A DNA stretch of 64,000 bases from Arthrobacter sp. zg-Y769. Lineage in GTDB: Bacteria > Actinomycetota > Actinomycetes > Actinomycetales > Micrococcaceae. The notes under the pieces were generated by a model that was given only the letters and a program-made list of their open reading frames with translations, was not told the DNA's origin and ran no database searches. Location of the stretch: assembly GCF_020907405.1 (NCBI RefSeq), contig NZ_JAJJOE010000014.1, positions 1-64,000 of the forward strand, read 5' to 3'. This document shows positions 50,137 to 58,578 of this stretch, in pieces. Each line of letters starts with the position of its first letter. Positions within the stretch are counted from its first letter, which is position 1. Both the position numbers and the translations under genes were made by a program.

Positions 50137-50207
50137 GATCCCTGCACTTTGTCCGGTTTCCCGCGGTGCGCGGCGCAGGGATCTGCACAAAGCGCAGGGA
50201 TCTGCAC
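50137..50207. repeat. Mixed inverted and direct repeat element
   Basis: GATCCCTGCACTTTGT (50137-50152) is the inverse of ACAAAGCGCAGGGATC (50187-50202) at 15 of 16 positions. GCGCAGGGATCTGCAC occurs twice directly at 50173 and 50192. Confidence 0.8.
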
Positions 50208-50492
50208 CCGCAGTGGCTTTCCGGAACCGGAAACCTGTGAGGTGAGCGACATCGGGCTGGTTCTTCCCACCCGGTTCCGATGCCCGGACGGGATGGTCCG
50301 CCCGGTGCCCGGGCCGCAATTCAAGGGCAGGCAACCTCCAATCCGCCGGGATCGTTGAGCGCGGATCTGTTGCTTGAGACGCACTCCGGCTACCGTGCAT
50401 GAACAAGCATGCTTAGTGTTATGCGTAGGCTTAAGTGTTTTGACACCAGTCACGTGTACGCAGCTAGTTGAGTAGAAAACGAGGAACGGTCG
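50208..50492 (+). promoter_or_regulatory. Upstream region of the sugar porter with sigma70-like promoter
   Basis: No gene. A perfect TTGACA at 50440-50445 with CTAGTT 18 bases on (50464-50469) is the likely promoter. Just upstream lie the palindrome AAGCATGCTT (50405-50414) and two GTGTT-ending units (TTAGTGTT, TTAAGTGTT), possible operator sites. Confidence 0.5.
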
Positions 50493-51929
50493 ATGGGCGC
50501 GACGCAGCCAGGACCTAACAAAGGCGGATCCAAACGGGTGGCCCACCCCGGCAAGGTGATTGGTGTCACCGTTGCCGCAGCGGTGGGCGGATTGCTCTTC
50601 GGGTTCGATACCGCAGTGATCAACGGCGCGGTGGATGCCATCGGCGAGGAATTCACCCTCAGCCCGGGCATCCTGGGGTTCACCGTGGCCATCACCCTGC
50701 TCGGCTGTGCAGCCGGCGCATGGTTCGCCGGCCAGTTGGCGGACAAGCTTGGCCGCAAATTGGTTATGGTCGGCGCCGCAGTGCTGTTCGCGGCCAACTC
50801 CGTGGGCTCGGCACTGGCCTTCTCCGAGTGGGACCTCATGCTCTGGCGGCTGGTCGGCGGCCTGGCCATTGGTACCGCGTCCGTTATCGCCCCCGGCTAC
50901 ATTGCCGAAGTTGCACCCGCCAAATGGCGCGGCGCGCTGGGCTCCGTCCAGCAGCTGGCAATCACGATCGGCATTTTTGCCGCCCTGCTCTCCGATGCCT
51001 TCCTGGCGAACACCGCAGGCAGCGCGCTGGGTGAACTGTGGTGGGGCCTGCCGGCCTGGCGCTGGATGCTGCTGGTCGGCGTCGCACCCGCCATTGTCTA
51101 CGGTGTCCTGGCACTGACCATTCCGGAATCCCCGCAGTACCTGGTGCGGAAGAACCGCGACGCCGAAGCCGCCAAGGTGCTCACCACCATCTCCGGCGTG
51201 ACGGATACGGATCGCAAGATTGCCGACATCCGCGACAGCTTCAAGAGCCCGCAGCCGACGTTCCGGGACCTGCGCGGTCCCAAGTTCGGTCTCCAGCCCA
51301 TCCTGTGGGTCGGTATGGCCATTGCCGCATTCCAGCAGCTGGTCGGCATCAACGCGATCTTCTACTACTCCACCACTCTGTGGCGGTCCGTGGGATTCAG
51401 CGAAAGCGATTCCTTTACGACGTCGGTGATCACCTCGATCGTGAACGTCGTGATGACGCTGGTTGCCATCGCCTTCGTGGACCGCATCGGCCGGCGCAAA
51501 CTGCTGATGATCGGTTCGGCCGGCATGTTCGTGGGCCTGCTGGCAGCCACGGTGTCGTTCTTCCAGGCCGTGGACGTCAACGGCGAAGTCTCCCTGCCCG
51601 GCATCTGGGGTCCGGTGGCCCTGGTGGGCGCAAACCTCTTCGTGGTCTTCTTTGCGGCGACCTGGGGGCCGGTCATGTGGGTGACGCTGGGCGAGGTCTT
51701 CCCGAACAACATCCGCTCCCTGGCCCTGGGCCTGGGTGCCATGGTCAACTGGATCTTCAATTTCATTGTTACCCTTGCCTTCCCGTGGGTCAGCGATAAC
51801 TTCGGGGTCTGGATCATGTACGCCATCTTTACCGCGTTCGCGGTGCTGTCCTTCTGGTTCGTGAAGACCAAACTTCCCGAGCTGTCCGGCCGCGAACTCG
51901 AGGACCGGGAGGGCCTCGAAACGTCCTGA
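50493..51929 (+). CDS. Sugar-porter MFS transporter
   Basis: A 478-residue twelve-helix transporter of the sugar-porter family, importing a monosaccharide or polyol with protons. Signatures: GGLLFGFDTAVINGAVDAIG in helix 1, GQLADKLGRKL loop, PGYIAEVAPAKWRG, the central PESPQYLVRK (PESP motif), QQLVGINAIFYYS in helix 7, DRIGRRKLL, and a C-terminal GP. Sugar specificity cannot be read. It is monocistronic behind its own TTGACA promoter. No sugar-catabolic gene adjoins. Confidence 0.93.
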   Translation: MGATQPGPNKGGSKRVAHPGKVIGVTVAAAVGGLLFGFDTAVINGAVDAIGEEFTLSPGILGFTVAITLLGCAAGAWFAGQLADKLGRKLVMVGAAVLFAANSVGSALAFSEWDLMLWRLVGGLAIGTASVIAPGYIAEVAPAKWRGALGSVQQLAITIGIFAALLSDAFLANTAGSALGELWWGLPAWRWMLLVGVAPAIVYGVLALTIPESPQYLVRKNRDAEAAKVLTTISGVTDTDRKIADIRDSFKSPQPTFRDLRGPKFGLQPILWVGMAIAAFQQLVGINAIFYYSTTLWRSVGFSESDSFTTSVITSIVNVVMTLVAIAFVDRIGRRKLLMIGSAGMFVGLLAATVSFFQAVDVNGEVSLPGIWGPVALVGANLFVVFFAATWGPVMWVTLGEVFPNNIRSLALGLGAMVNWIFNFIVTLAFPWVSDNFGVWIMYAIFTAFAVLSFWFVKTKLPELSGRELEDREGLETS

Positions 51930-51988
51930 CGTACAGCTGGTGCTGATGGGCAAACTGATAACGCTGAGGAGAATGGTAATTTGGGGTT

Positions 51989-52819
51989 ATGGCAACGGTG
52001 AATACTGAACAGGGGACGGAGGCTGGGCGCATGAACCGCTCCGCTAGCACTCGGACACAGCGAACGGCGGGGAGCTCGTCGCTGGTTGGGCTGGCGAAGG
52101 TCATGGCCCGCCTGACGCCGCGTCAGCTGAATGACGAGTTCGCCCTCGCCACAGCCGAAATGAAGCAAAAGGGCATCAAGGCCGGCATTGCTGCTGCCTT
52201 TATGGTGGTGGCGCTGCTTATGGTCGCCGCGCTGGCGATTTCGCTGCTGGTAGCCGGCATCCTGGCACTGTCGCTGGTTCTGCCGGGCTGGCTGGCCGCC
52301 CTGCTGGTCGCCGCGCTGTTCCTGGTGATCGCAGGCATTGCCGGATTCATCGGCTACAGCCGCTTCAAGAAGACCCTCCCGCTGCTTCCCGAAGAAGCCA
52401 TCCGCGGCGTCCGGTACGACATCGGCGTTCTGAAGGAAGGCCGCAGCTTCGATCCGGCCACGCTGGATAAGCCCAAGGAGCCGAAGGACAAGAAGGCAGA
52501 GAAGGCCGAGAAGGCTGACAAGCCTGAAGGTCCGAAGCAGCCCACTCCCGAGGAACTGCGCACCCGTGCCCGGCAGCGCCGCGAGCACCTCGCTGCAGTC
52601 CGGGACGGACTCGGCGAGAAAGTGGACGTCAAGGCCCGCATCCAGGAGCTGAAGTCCCGCCGTGCAGCCGCGGCCCGCGGCAAGGAAGACAGCACGAACG
52701 GTCCCTCCACGGCCGACGATGTGCTGGCTCTGATCAAGGAACGCTGGCAGCCGCTTTCGGTAATGGCGGCCTCCGTGCTGGCAATGCTGCTCATGTTCCG
52801 ACGGCTCGCGCGAAAGTAA
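51989..52819 (+). CDS. Phage-holin-family (DUF1469-like) membrane protein
   Basis: A 276-residue protein with a paired transmembrane hairpin (AGIAAAFMVVALLMVAALAI and AGILALSLVLPGWLAALLVA) characteristic of the actinobacterial holin-superfamily III/DUF1469 group, preceded by an amphipathic LTPRQLNDEFALATAEMKQK. A basic cytoplasmic segment with EPKDKKAEKAEKADK and a DUF3618-like tail ending in a third hydrophobic helix (SVMAASVLAMLLMF) follow. Despite the family name there is no prophage here. The role is unknown, possibly in the envelope. ATG 51989. Confidence 0.8.
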   Translation: MATVNTEQGTEAGRMNRSASTRTQRTAGSSSLVGLAKVMARLTPRQLNDEFALATAEMKQKGIKAGIAAAFMVVALLMVAALAISLLVAGILALSLVLPGWLAALLVAALFLVIAGIAGFIGYSRFKKTLPLLPEEAIRGVRYDIGVLKEGRSFDPATLDKPKEPKDKKAEKAEKADKPEGPKQPTPEELRTRARQRREHLAAVRDGLGEKVDVKARIQELKSRRAAAARGKEDSTNGPSTADDVLALIKERWQPLSVMAASVLAMLLMFRRLARK

Positions 52820-52855
52820 GCTGGACTCGTACATCTTTGACGAGGGGAACGGACC

Positions 52856-53497
52856 GTGATCAGATTTATCGGTGCCGGAGCACGTCCCGATACGGAAATA
52901 ACCGTATTGGAACGGTTCTGGACCTTACCGAATCTGATCACGGTCCTTCGCTTTCTCGGCATCCCCCTGTTTGTCCTGTTCATCAGCGAGGACCGCTACG
53001 GGAGTGCGTTCCTCACCCTGGTGGCAGTGGGCTGCACCGACTGGATAGACGGATATCTGGCCCGCCGGCTCAACCAGGTCTCGACTACCGGCCAATGGCT
53101 GGACCCGGTAGCCGACAGGCTGGCACTGATCATCGTGGCCGCCACCTTTGTAGTAGACGGCGTCGCGCCGGTGTGGCTGATCCTGTGCATCGCCATCCCC
53201 GACGCCGTCCTGATCGCCAACTCGCTGCTGCTGTTCCGGGGAAACCCCGACCTGCCGGTAAGCACCGTCGGCAAAATCCGCACCGCGTTATTGCTGCTGG
53301 GCGCACCCCTGCTGCTGCTGGGCCGGGTGGAGGGATTTGACCATCACTGGCTCTCGACCGCCGGTTCCGCGGTGCTGGCACTGGGGTGCATCGGCCACGT
53401 CGCCGCAGCCGCCGGATACCTTGTTGCCGCGTGGCGCAAATACCTGCACCAGCGCGAGCATGTCCCGGCCGGAACCGGAACCGGCCATGCACCCTAG
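52856..53497 (+). CDS. CDP-alcohol phosphatidyltransferase
   Basis: A 213-residue membrane enzyme that joins a CDP-linked group to an alcohol. The diagnostic motif is seen as DWIDGYLARRLNQVSTTGQWLDPVADRL (D-x2-DG-x2-AR-x8-G-x3-D-x3-D) near residue 62, with several hydrophobic helices after it. Family members include phosphatidylglycerophosphate and phosphatidylinositol-phosphate synthases; the particular alcohol cannot be told. GTG 52856 follows GAGGGG. It is possibly co-transcribed with the next two genes. Confidence 0.88.
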   Translation: MIRFIGAGARPDTEITVLERFWTLPNLITVLRFLGIPLFVLFISEDRYGSAFLTLVAVGCTDWIDGYLARRLNQVSTTGQWLDPVADRLALIIVAATFVVDGVAPVWLILCIAIPDAVLIANSLLLFRGNPDLPVSTVGKIRTALLLLGAPLLLLGRVEGFDHHWLSTAGSAVLALGCIGHVAAAAGYLVAAWRKYLHQREHVPAGTGTGHAP

Positions 53498-53545
53498 GAC
53501 GGCGGCCGTTGCCGCGGCCCGCACGGCAGCTCCTGGACCGAACCG

Positions 53546-54478
53546 ATGGTAGGCGTAGCCGTAGCCTGCGCCTTGGCCAGCGCCTTCTTCCTTGCCTTCG
53601 GCGCCCAGCGCCAGGGCAGCGCCGTCAAGGCGGACACGGGCGGGCTGGGCCTGAATTCCTCCCAGATCAGCCGCCTGCTGCGCAACCCCCGCTGGCTTTT
53701 CGGGCTCCTGCTGCTGGGGACGGGCATGGCCCTGAACGTGGCGGCGCTGTCGATGGCACCGCTGACGGTGGTGCAGCCGATCGGTTCCATCGCGCTGGTG
53801 ATCACGACCATAGTGAACTCACGGGACCAGGGCCTGCACCTGAACCGCATTACCGTCGCAGCGATAACCGCCTGCGTGGCCGGCAGCATGCTGTTTGTGT
53901 CGCTCGCCATCATGGTCACCCGTTCCGAGCAGGTGGTGGAGCCGCGGCAGGAAGTGACGATTGTTCTCATCCTCGCCGTCGTGGTCGTCTTCTTCGGCGG
54001 ACTGAACGTCTTCTTCGGCAAGCGGCTCGGGGCCATCGCCCACATCCTCGGCGCCGGGATCCTGTTCGGATTTGTCGCCGTCCTGACCAAGGTCATTGCG
54101 GGGGACCTGCTCAACCCGAACGGCCGGTTCCTGCTGAACGTGCCCTGGTACACCATCGTGGCGATTGCTGCAGCGGGTGCGCTGGGTTCCTGGTTTGTGC
54201 AGAACGCCTATTCCAGCGGCCCGCCGGACCTGGTCATTGCGGGTCTGACGGTAATCGACCCCATGGTGGGGATCGCCATCGGCATCGGCGTCCTGCACGA
54301 ACTGCGGCCGGATGTTCCGGCCGTGGCCGCGGTGGCCATGTCCGTGGCGGCCCTGATTGCTATTGTTGGGGTCGTTGCCCTCTCGAGGTACCACCCTGAC
54401 GTTATCCAGCGTCGGAATGAAGAGCGGAGGCGGCAAAAGCCGGCCTCAAAGAATCCGAAAGCAGGACCTACAACGTGA
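53546..54478 (+). CDS. DMT-superfamily transporter (NIPA/EamA-like)
   Basis: A 310-residue protein with nine or ten hydrophobic helices. It opens VGVAVACALASAFFLAFGAQRQG and carries MAPLTVVQPIGSIALVITT, a signature of NIPA-like and EamA members, plus a matching second-half segment (AGLTVIDPMVGIAIGIGV). The C-terminus is basic and cytoplasmic. The stop overlaps the next gene's GTG start by four bases, suggesting linked function with a glycosyltransferase, perhaps moving a lipid-linked or small substrate (inference). Substrate unknown. Confidence 0.85.
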   Translation: MVGVAVACALASAFFLAFGAQRQGSAVKADTGGLGLNSSQISRLLRNPRWLFGLLLLGTGMALNVAALSMAPLTVVQPIGSIALVITTIVNSRDQGLHLNRITVAAITACVAGSMLFVSLAIMVTRSEQVVEPRQEVTIVLILAVVVVFFGGLNVFFGKRLGAIAHILGAGILFGFVAVLTKVIAGDLLNPNGRFLLNVPWYTIVAIAAAGALGSWFVQNAYSSGPPDLVIAGLTVIDPMVGIAIGIGVLHELRPDVPAVAAVAMSVAALIAIVGVVALSRYHPDVIQRRNEERRRQKPASKNPKAGPTT

Positions 54479-55674
54479 CCGACGCCCCGGTAGACCAACC
54501 GCTGACCGTCCTCATCGCCTGTGACACCTATCCTCCCCACCTGAACGGAGCCGCACAGTTCGGTTTCCGGCTGGCCCAGGGGATGCATGGGCGTGGACAC
54601 AACGTCCACGTGCTGGCCCCGAATGATGTCAACGGCGGCAGCCGCAGCGACCTCGAGGGGGAGTGGCCGGTCCACCGGCTCCGTTCCCACGGGGTTCCCA
54701 CCCATGAATACTGGCGGATCTGCCTCCCCTGGGAGATCAAGAAGGAAATTGCGCTCCTGTTCGACCGGGTACAGCCCGACGTCGTGCATATCCAGTGCCA
54801 TTACATGGTGGGGGAGTACACGCTCTACGAGGCCCGCAAGCGCGGCATCCGCGTTATTGCAACCAACCACTTCATGCCGGCGAACCTGGATCCGTTCCTG
54901 CCATTCCCCAAGTGGATGAAGCGGATCGTCGCGACCAACTCCTGGAAGGACATGGGCAAGGTGATGGGCCAGGCGCAGGTGGTCACCACCCCCACGCCGC
55001 TGGCCGCCGAGGCCATGTACCGCCATGCCTTCCTGCACGACGTGATGCCGTTGTCCAACGGCATCGACGCGTCGGTGTACGAGCTGCATGACGGAGAGCG
55101 GATTTCACCGCATGAAGCGCCCACTGTTCTTTTCGTCGGCCGGCTGGCCGAGGAGAAGCACGTGGACGTGCTGATCGACGCCGTAGCGAAGACTCCGGCC
55201 CATCTCGGGGTGCGGGCGGAGATTATCGGCGGCGGCGAGGTCCGGGCGGCGCTGGAAGCCCAGGTCCAGCGGCTGGGACTGAAGGACCGGGTGGTTTTCC
55301 GCGGCCTGGTCTCCGACAAGGAACTGCGTGAGGCCTACCTCAAAGCCGACCTCTTCTGCATGCCCGGCACCGCCGAACTGCAGTCGCTGGTGACGCTGGA
55401 AGCGATGTCCGCATCGAAGCCCGTGCTGCTGGCCGATGCGATGGCCTTGCCGCATCTCGTGGACAAGGGGCGCAACGGGTACCTGTTTACGCCGGGGGAC
55501 AGCTCGGAGCTGGCCGGGCGCATCACGGAGATCCTGGAACTGCCCGCCGAGGAGCGGGAGAAGATGGGACGGACCAGCCGCGAGATGGTGGACCGGCACA
55601 GCTTGGAAGCCACGCTGTCCACCTTCGAAGACCTCTACCGGGGAGATCCCGGGAAACGCGTGAACGCGGCCTGA
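54475..55674 (+). CDS. GT4-family glycosyltransferase
   Basis: A 399-residue GT-B retaining glycosyltransferase. N-terminal domain: VLIACDTYPPHLNGAAQFGFRLA and VVHIQCHYMVGEYTLYEARK; C-terminal donor-binding domain: VLFVGRLAEEKHVDVLIDAV and FCMPGTAELQSLVTLEAMSASKPVL, the GT4 E-x7-E-type motif. It is similar in layout to mannosyltransferases of the PimB/MgtA group, but the acceptor is not determinable. It overlaps the upstream membrane-protein gene by four bases. GTG start. Confidence 0.92.
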   Translation: MTDAPVDQPLTVLIACDTYPPHLNGAAQFGFRLAQGMHGRGHNVHVLAPNDVNGGSRSDLEGEWPVHRLRSHGVPTHEYWRICLPWEIKKEIALLFDRVQPDVVHIQCHYMVGEYTLYEARKRGIRVIATNHFMPANLDPFLPFPKWMKRIVATNSWKDMGKVMGQAQVVTTPTPLAAEAMYRHAFLHDVMPLSNGIDASVYELHDGERISPHEAPTVLFVGRLAEEKHVDVLIDAVAKTPAHLGVRAEIIGGGEVRAALEAQVQRLGLKDRVVFRGLVSDKELREAYLKADLFCMPGTAELQSLVTLEAMSASKPVLLADAMALPHLVDKGRNGYLFTPGDSSELAGRITEILELPAEEREKMGRTSREMVDRHSLEATLSTFEDLYRGDPGKRVNAA

Positions 55675-55729
55675 TTGGTTGTCCAGTCCCCGGACCCACT
55701 AGGATGGCAACGGTTGCCTTTGGGCACCG

Positions 55730-55806
55730 GGGGCTGTAGCTCAGCTGGTCAGAGCAGCGGACTCATAATCCGTGGGTCGTGGGTTCAAGCCCCACCAGCC
55801 CTACCA
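55730..55806 (+). tRNA. tRNA with CAT anticodon, probably elongator tRNA-Met
   Basis: A 77-base gene with acceptor GGGGCTG against CAGCCCT (first pair G-T), anticodon loop CTCATAA with CAT at 55764-55766, discriminator A and an encoded CCA. Bacteria carry three CAT-anticodon tRNAs; the acceptor is fully paired apart from G-T, so initiator is unlikely. Elongator Met is favoured over tRNA-Ile2, which would need lysidine modification. Confidence 0.85.
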
Positions 55807-55850
55807 ATGTGATGGGTCGGGACTTCGTTTACGGAGGACCCGCGACACAA

Positions 55851-55888
55851 GGAAACACCCCGGTCTTCGGACCGGGGTGTTTCCTTTT
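55851..55888 (+). terminator. Terminator after the CAT tRNA
   Basis: GGAAACACCCCGGTC and GACCGGGGTGTTTCC form a perfect 15-bp stem with a TTCG tetraloop and a T-run. Confidence 0.95.
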
Positions 55889-55971
55889 GCCCCTTATCCG
55901 GACTCCGGCGCGCCAAAGCCGCCAGACACCCCCGTGTCCCTGAACAAATTTCCGCGGCACGTTGTGATCCT

Positions 55972-55989
55972 TGTTACTCGTGGGTAACA
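55972..55989. promoter_or_regulatory. Candidate operator before the acyl-CoA dehydrogenase
   Basis: TGTTAC and GTAACA form an inverted repeat with a six-base spacer, 70 bases before ATG 56059. It resembles sites for TetR- or GntR-type regulators of fatty-acid genes; the regulator is not identified. Confidence 0.45.
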
Positions 55990-56058
55990 TGGGCTCAGCC
56001 GGTTCCCGGATGGGCGCCAGTGGATCACCGATGATCAGCAGCTAAGGACATTTTTTCC

Positions 56059-57243
56059 ATGGGAATTATCGACGTCGACAACCTTCCGTACCCGGACGGC
56101 GACTTCTACGCATTCGAGGACCTGCTCACTGACAAGGAGCGCGACCGCCTGCACGAGATCCGTGCCTGGCTCGCCGCCGAGGTCAAGCCGCACGCCGCTG
56201 ACTGGTGGAACGCCGGGGAATTCCCGCACCACATGATTCCCAAGGTTGCCGAACTGGATGTCATGAGCCCGGTGTACCGGCAGGGCTATTCCAATCTTTT
56301 CGCGGGCCTGTGCCATGCCGAAATGACGCGTGCGGACACGTCCTTCGCCACCTTCATGGGTGTCCACGACGGTCTCTTTACCGGCTCCATCGAGGCCCTG
56401 GCGTCCGAGGAGCAGAAGGCCGCCTGGCTGCCGGACATCTACGCCATGAAGAAGATCGGCGCCTTCGGCCTGACGGAACCGCTGGGCGGCTCCGACGTCG
56501 CCGGCGGCACCCGCACCACCGCCCGCCGCGACGGGGACAACTGGATCCTCAACGGCGAAAAGCGCTGGATCGGCAACGCGACATTCTCCGACTGGGTGGT
56601 GATTTATGCCCGCGACCTCGAGGACAACCAGGTCAAGGGATTCATGGTGGACACCAAGACCCCCGGTTACAGCGCAACGAAGATTGAAAACAAGATTGCC
56701 CTGCGCACCGTCCAGAACGCGGACATCGTTCTCGACAACGTGGTGGTCGGCGATGAGTTCCACCTCAAGGGCGCCAACAGCTTCCGCGACACCAACAAGG
56801 TCCTGAAGGTCACCCGTCTGGCTGTCGCCTGGCAGGCCGTGGGCCAGCAGATGGCCGCTTTCGACGTTGCCCGCAAATACGCCGTGGAGCGCAAGCAGTT
56901 CGGCAAGCCGCTGGCATCCTTCCAGCTGGTGCAGGAACAGCTCGTGAAGATTCTGGGCAACACCGTCAGCTCGCTGGGCATGATGGTCCGCCTGGCACAG
57001 CTCGAGGACCTGGGCCAGGCCAAGGACGAACAGTCCGCCCTGGCCAAGGCCTTCACCACCGCCCGCATGCGTGAATCCGTGGCCCTGGGCCGCAGCATCC
57101 TGGGCGGAAACGGCATTGTCACCGATTACGGCATGGCCAAGATCTTCGCCGATGCGGAAGCGATCTACTCGTACGAAGGCACGTACGAGATCAATACCCT
57201 GGTTACCGGACGCGCGATCACCGGAGTGGCTGCGTTCGTCTAG
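56059..57243 (+). CDS. Acyl-CoA dehydrogenase (glutaryl-CoA dehydrogenase-like)
   Basis: A 394-residue flavoenzyme. Signatures: GAFGLTEPLGGSDVAGG (FAD and acyl contacts), WILNGEKRWIGNATFSDW, and the C-terminal catalytic-glutamate loop SYEGTYEINTLVTGRAITG, which is closest to glutaryl-CoA dehydrogenases. ERKQFGKPLASFQLVQEQL and ILGGNGIV are typical. The substrate cannot be confirmed; glutaryl-CoA or a short branched acyl-CoA are the leading options. It stands alone, with an inverted-repeat operator candidate upstream. Confidence 0.9.
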   Translation: MGIIDVDNLPYPDGDFYAFEDLLTDKERDRLHEIRAWLAAEVKPHAADWWNAGEFPHHMIPKVAELDVMSPVYRQGYSNLFAGLCHAEMTRADTSFATFMGVHDGLFTGSIEALASEEQKAAWLPDIYAMKKIGAFGLTEPLGGSDVAGGTRTTARRDGDNWILNGEKRWIGNATFSDWVVIYARDLEDNQVKGFMVDTKTPGYSATKIENKIALRTVQNADIVLDNVVVGDEFHLKGANSFRDTNKVLKVTRLAVAWQAVGQQMAAFDVARKYAVERKQFGKPLASFQLVQEQLVKILGNTVSSLGMMVRLAQLEDLGQAKDEQSALAKAFTTARMRESVALGRSILGGNGIVTDYGMAKIFADAEAIYSYEGTYEINTLVTGRAITGVAAFV

Positions 57244-57279
57244 CCCGACGCGAGCGACGTCTGCGGGACCAGTAAAGAA

Positions 57280-57312
57280 CCCCGGCCGGATCCTGCAAAG
57301 GGTCCGGCCGGG
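57280..57312 (+). terminator. Hairpin after the acyl-CoA dehydrogenase
   Basis: CCCGGCCGGATCC and GGGTCCGGCCGGG pair around TGCAAA, with a partial mismatch next to the loop. Only a short T-run (TTT) follows. Confidence 0.65.
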
Positions 57313-57494
57313 ACGTTTAACCCGGAGGTTTAACCCTGACGTTTACCGGGCCGGGCCGACGGCCGCCGGGGACGGCAATGCGGCCGGGCCGACGGCGGTG
57401 CGGCCGGGCTGACGGCGGTGCGGCGCGGCGGAGGATGCCGTGCGGGACGGTGCCAGCACATCGGCCGTACCGGAAGGCACTTGGCCTGACATCC

Positions 57495-57588
57495 ACTGAG
57501 CAGATAACGGGGTAATGGAGTATGGAAAGGCCCGTTATCTGCTCAGTAGATTGGCGACGGACTCGGATAAGCCCGTTATCTGCTCAGT
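57495..57588. repeat. Triplicated 17-bp repeat, one inverted
   Basis: ACTGAGCAGATAACGGG occurs at 57495-57511 on the plus strand and as its reverse complement at 57531-57547 and 57572-57588. The 57531 copy supplies the TAA stop of the M23 peptidase, and the 57572 copy encodes its residues TEQITG. Confidence 0.9.
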
Positions 57589-58143
57589 CGATCGCCCCAC
57601 CGGGAGGAGCACTGACGGCCGGCGGTCCGTCACGTAGTTGAGCGGATTCACATAGTGCCCGTCCAGCCTGACGCCCCAGTGCAGGCAGTCCGCGCGGCAG
57701 TGCGCTCCGACCCCCACCGTCCCCACCGCTGCACCCTTTGCAACCGCTGTGCCCACGGCGACGGAAGCCTCCACTGGTTCGAAACTGCTCAACAAGCCGC
57801 CGCCGTGGTCAACGGTCAGGACCGGCCGGTCCACCACCCGGCGGGCAAAAATGACTCGCCCGTCGGCAGGAGCCAGGACGGCGGAGCCCTCGGCGGCGGC
57901 GACATCGATACCGCGGTGCCCCGCCAGCCATGGTTGTGCCGGGGGATCGAAGGGCCGGAGGAGGGCAGGCGCCGGATCCAGCGGCCAGGTCCAGGGCGGG
58001 GAATATGCAGTGGCAGTGGCAGTGGCAGTGGCAGTGGCAGTGGCAGCAGACTGCGGGCCGACTGCCGCAGCCCCGGAGGCAAGAACGGTCATAACCGCCG
58101 CGAGGAGCAGGGCTGGTGGTCGCTTCACGGAGCAACTGTGCAT
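57535..58143 (-). CDS. Secreted M23-family metallopeptidase
   Basis: A 202-residue cell-wall hydrolase with an N-terminal signal peptide (VKRPPALLLAAVMTVLASGAAA). The LytM/M23 domain carries HRGIDVAAAEGSAVLAPADG (first His and Asp ligands), a VDHGGGLLSSFEPV strand pair and CLHWGVRLDG (the HxH-type segment is here LHWG). The linker after the signal is a run of Ala-Thr pairs coded by a hexanucleotide repeat, and the last residues are encoded by the 17-bp repeat. ATG 58143 is chosen because it starts the signal peptide. Function: probably peptidoglycan remodelling. Confidence 0.85.
   Translation of the reverse strand: MHSCSVKRPPALLLAAVMTVLASGAAAVGPQSAATATATATATATAYSPPWTWPLDPAPALLRPFDPPAQPWLAGHRGIDVAAAEGSAVLAPADGRVIFARRVVDRPVLTVDHGGGLLSSFEPVEASVAVGTAVAKGAAVGTVGVGAHCRADCLHWGVRLDGHYVNPLNYVTDRRPSVLLPVGRSTEQITGLSESVANLLSR
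58008..58046. repeat. Hexanucleotide microsatellite (CAGTGG)6.5
   Basis: Six CAGTGG units plus CAG in the M23 gene, encoding alternating Ala-Thr on the minus strand. Each unit adds two residues, so copy-number changes keep the frame. Confidence 0.95.
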
Positions 58144-58578
58144 CCGCGAGGGCTCCCGGTGCCGATTCCCGGGCGCCCTGTGGCATTGCGGGGGACCGGT
58201 TGCCGGGTGGGGAGGAAAGGATGGCACCGGATGGTGGGGGTCCGGCGCTGTAGTACACTTGACGGAGCAGCTTGCTGTGCCATGGGACCTGCCCGGACGT
58301 TTTAGTCCAGGTTCGGTCTCGGGTTTGCCGGCCGGATTCAGTCCGGCGGTTCGGCCCACCGGCACGGAAACTGACTACGCGTATCCCAATTATCCCCTTC
58401 ACCGGGGGTGCGTCTCCAACGGTCCGGCAACGCCGGCAGGGGAAGCACGCCGAAGTCCGCAACGGCAACGGCTGATGGATACCAGGAGCTCCGCCCGCCC
58501 GGGCGTACAGCTAAAACCGTCAATTGGCAGTAGGACCAGTGCGCCGTGCGCACGGCTGCTGCCGGAAGGAGTGACGAC
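58144..58578. other. Leader and promoter region between the M23 gene and rpsB
   Basis: About 435 bases without a convincing gene. It must hold the divergent promoters of the M23 peptidase and rpsB. TTGACG at 58259-58264 could be a -35 box, but no good -10 follows. Several GC-rich hairpins are possible; none matches a riboswitch or ribosomal-protein leader I know. Confidence 0.4.

Noticed and set aside
49809-51953. A 714-codon minus-strand frame over tRNA-Asn copy 2 and the sugar porter
   Set aside because: It crosses a tRNA gene and a certain transporter gene, with low-complexity translation.
51989-52819. Prophage remnant because of the holin-family protein
   Set aside because: No endolysin, tail or integrase gene is nearby; such proteins are common chromosomal genes in actinobacteria.
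55730-55806. Initiator tRNA-fMet
   Set aside because: The first acceptor pair is G-T rather than the unpaired C-A type, and the anticodon stem lacks the three consecutive G-C pairs of initiators.
58144-58578. c-di-AMP or cobalamin riboswitch before the M23 gene or rpsB
   Set aside because: I compared both strands with the remembered consensus blocks and found no convincing match.
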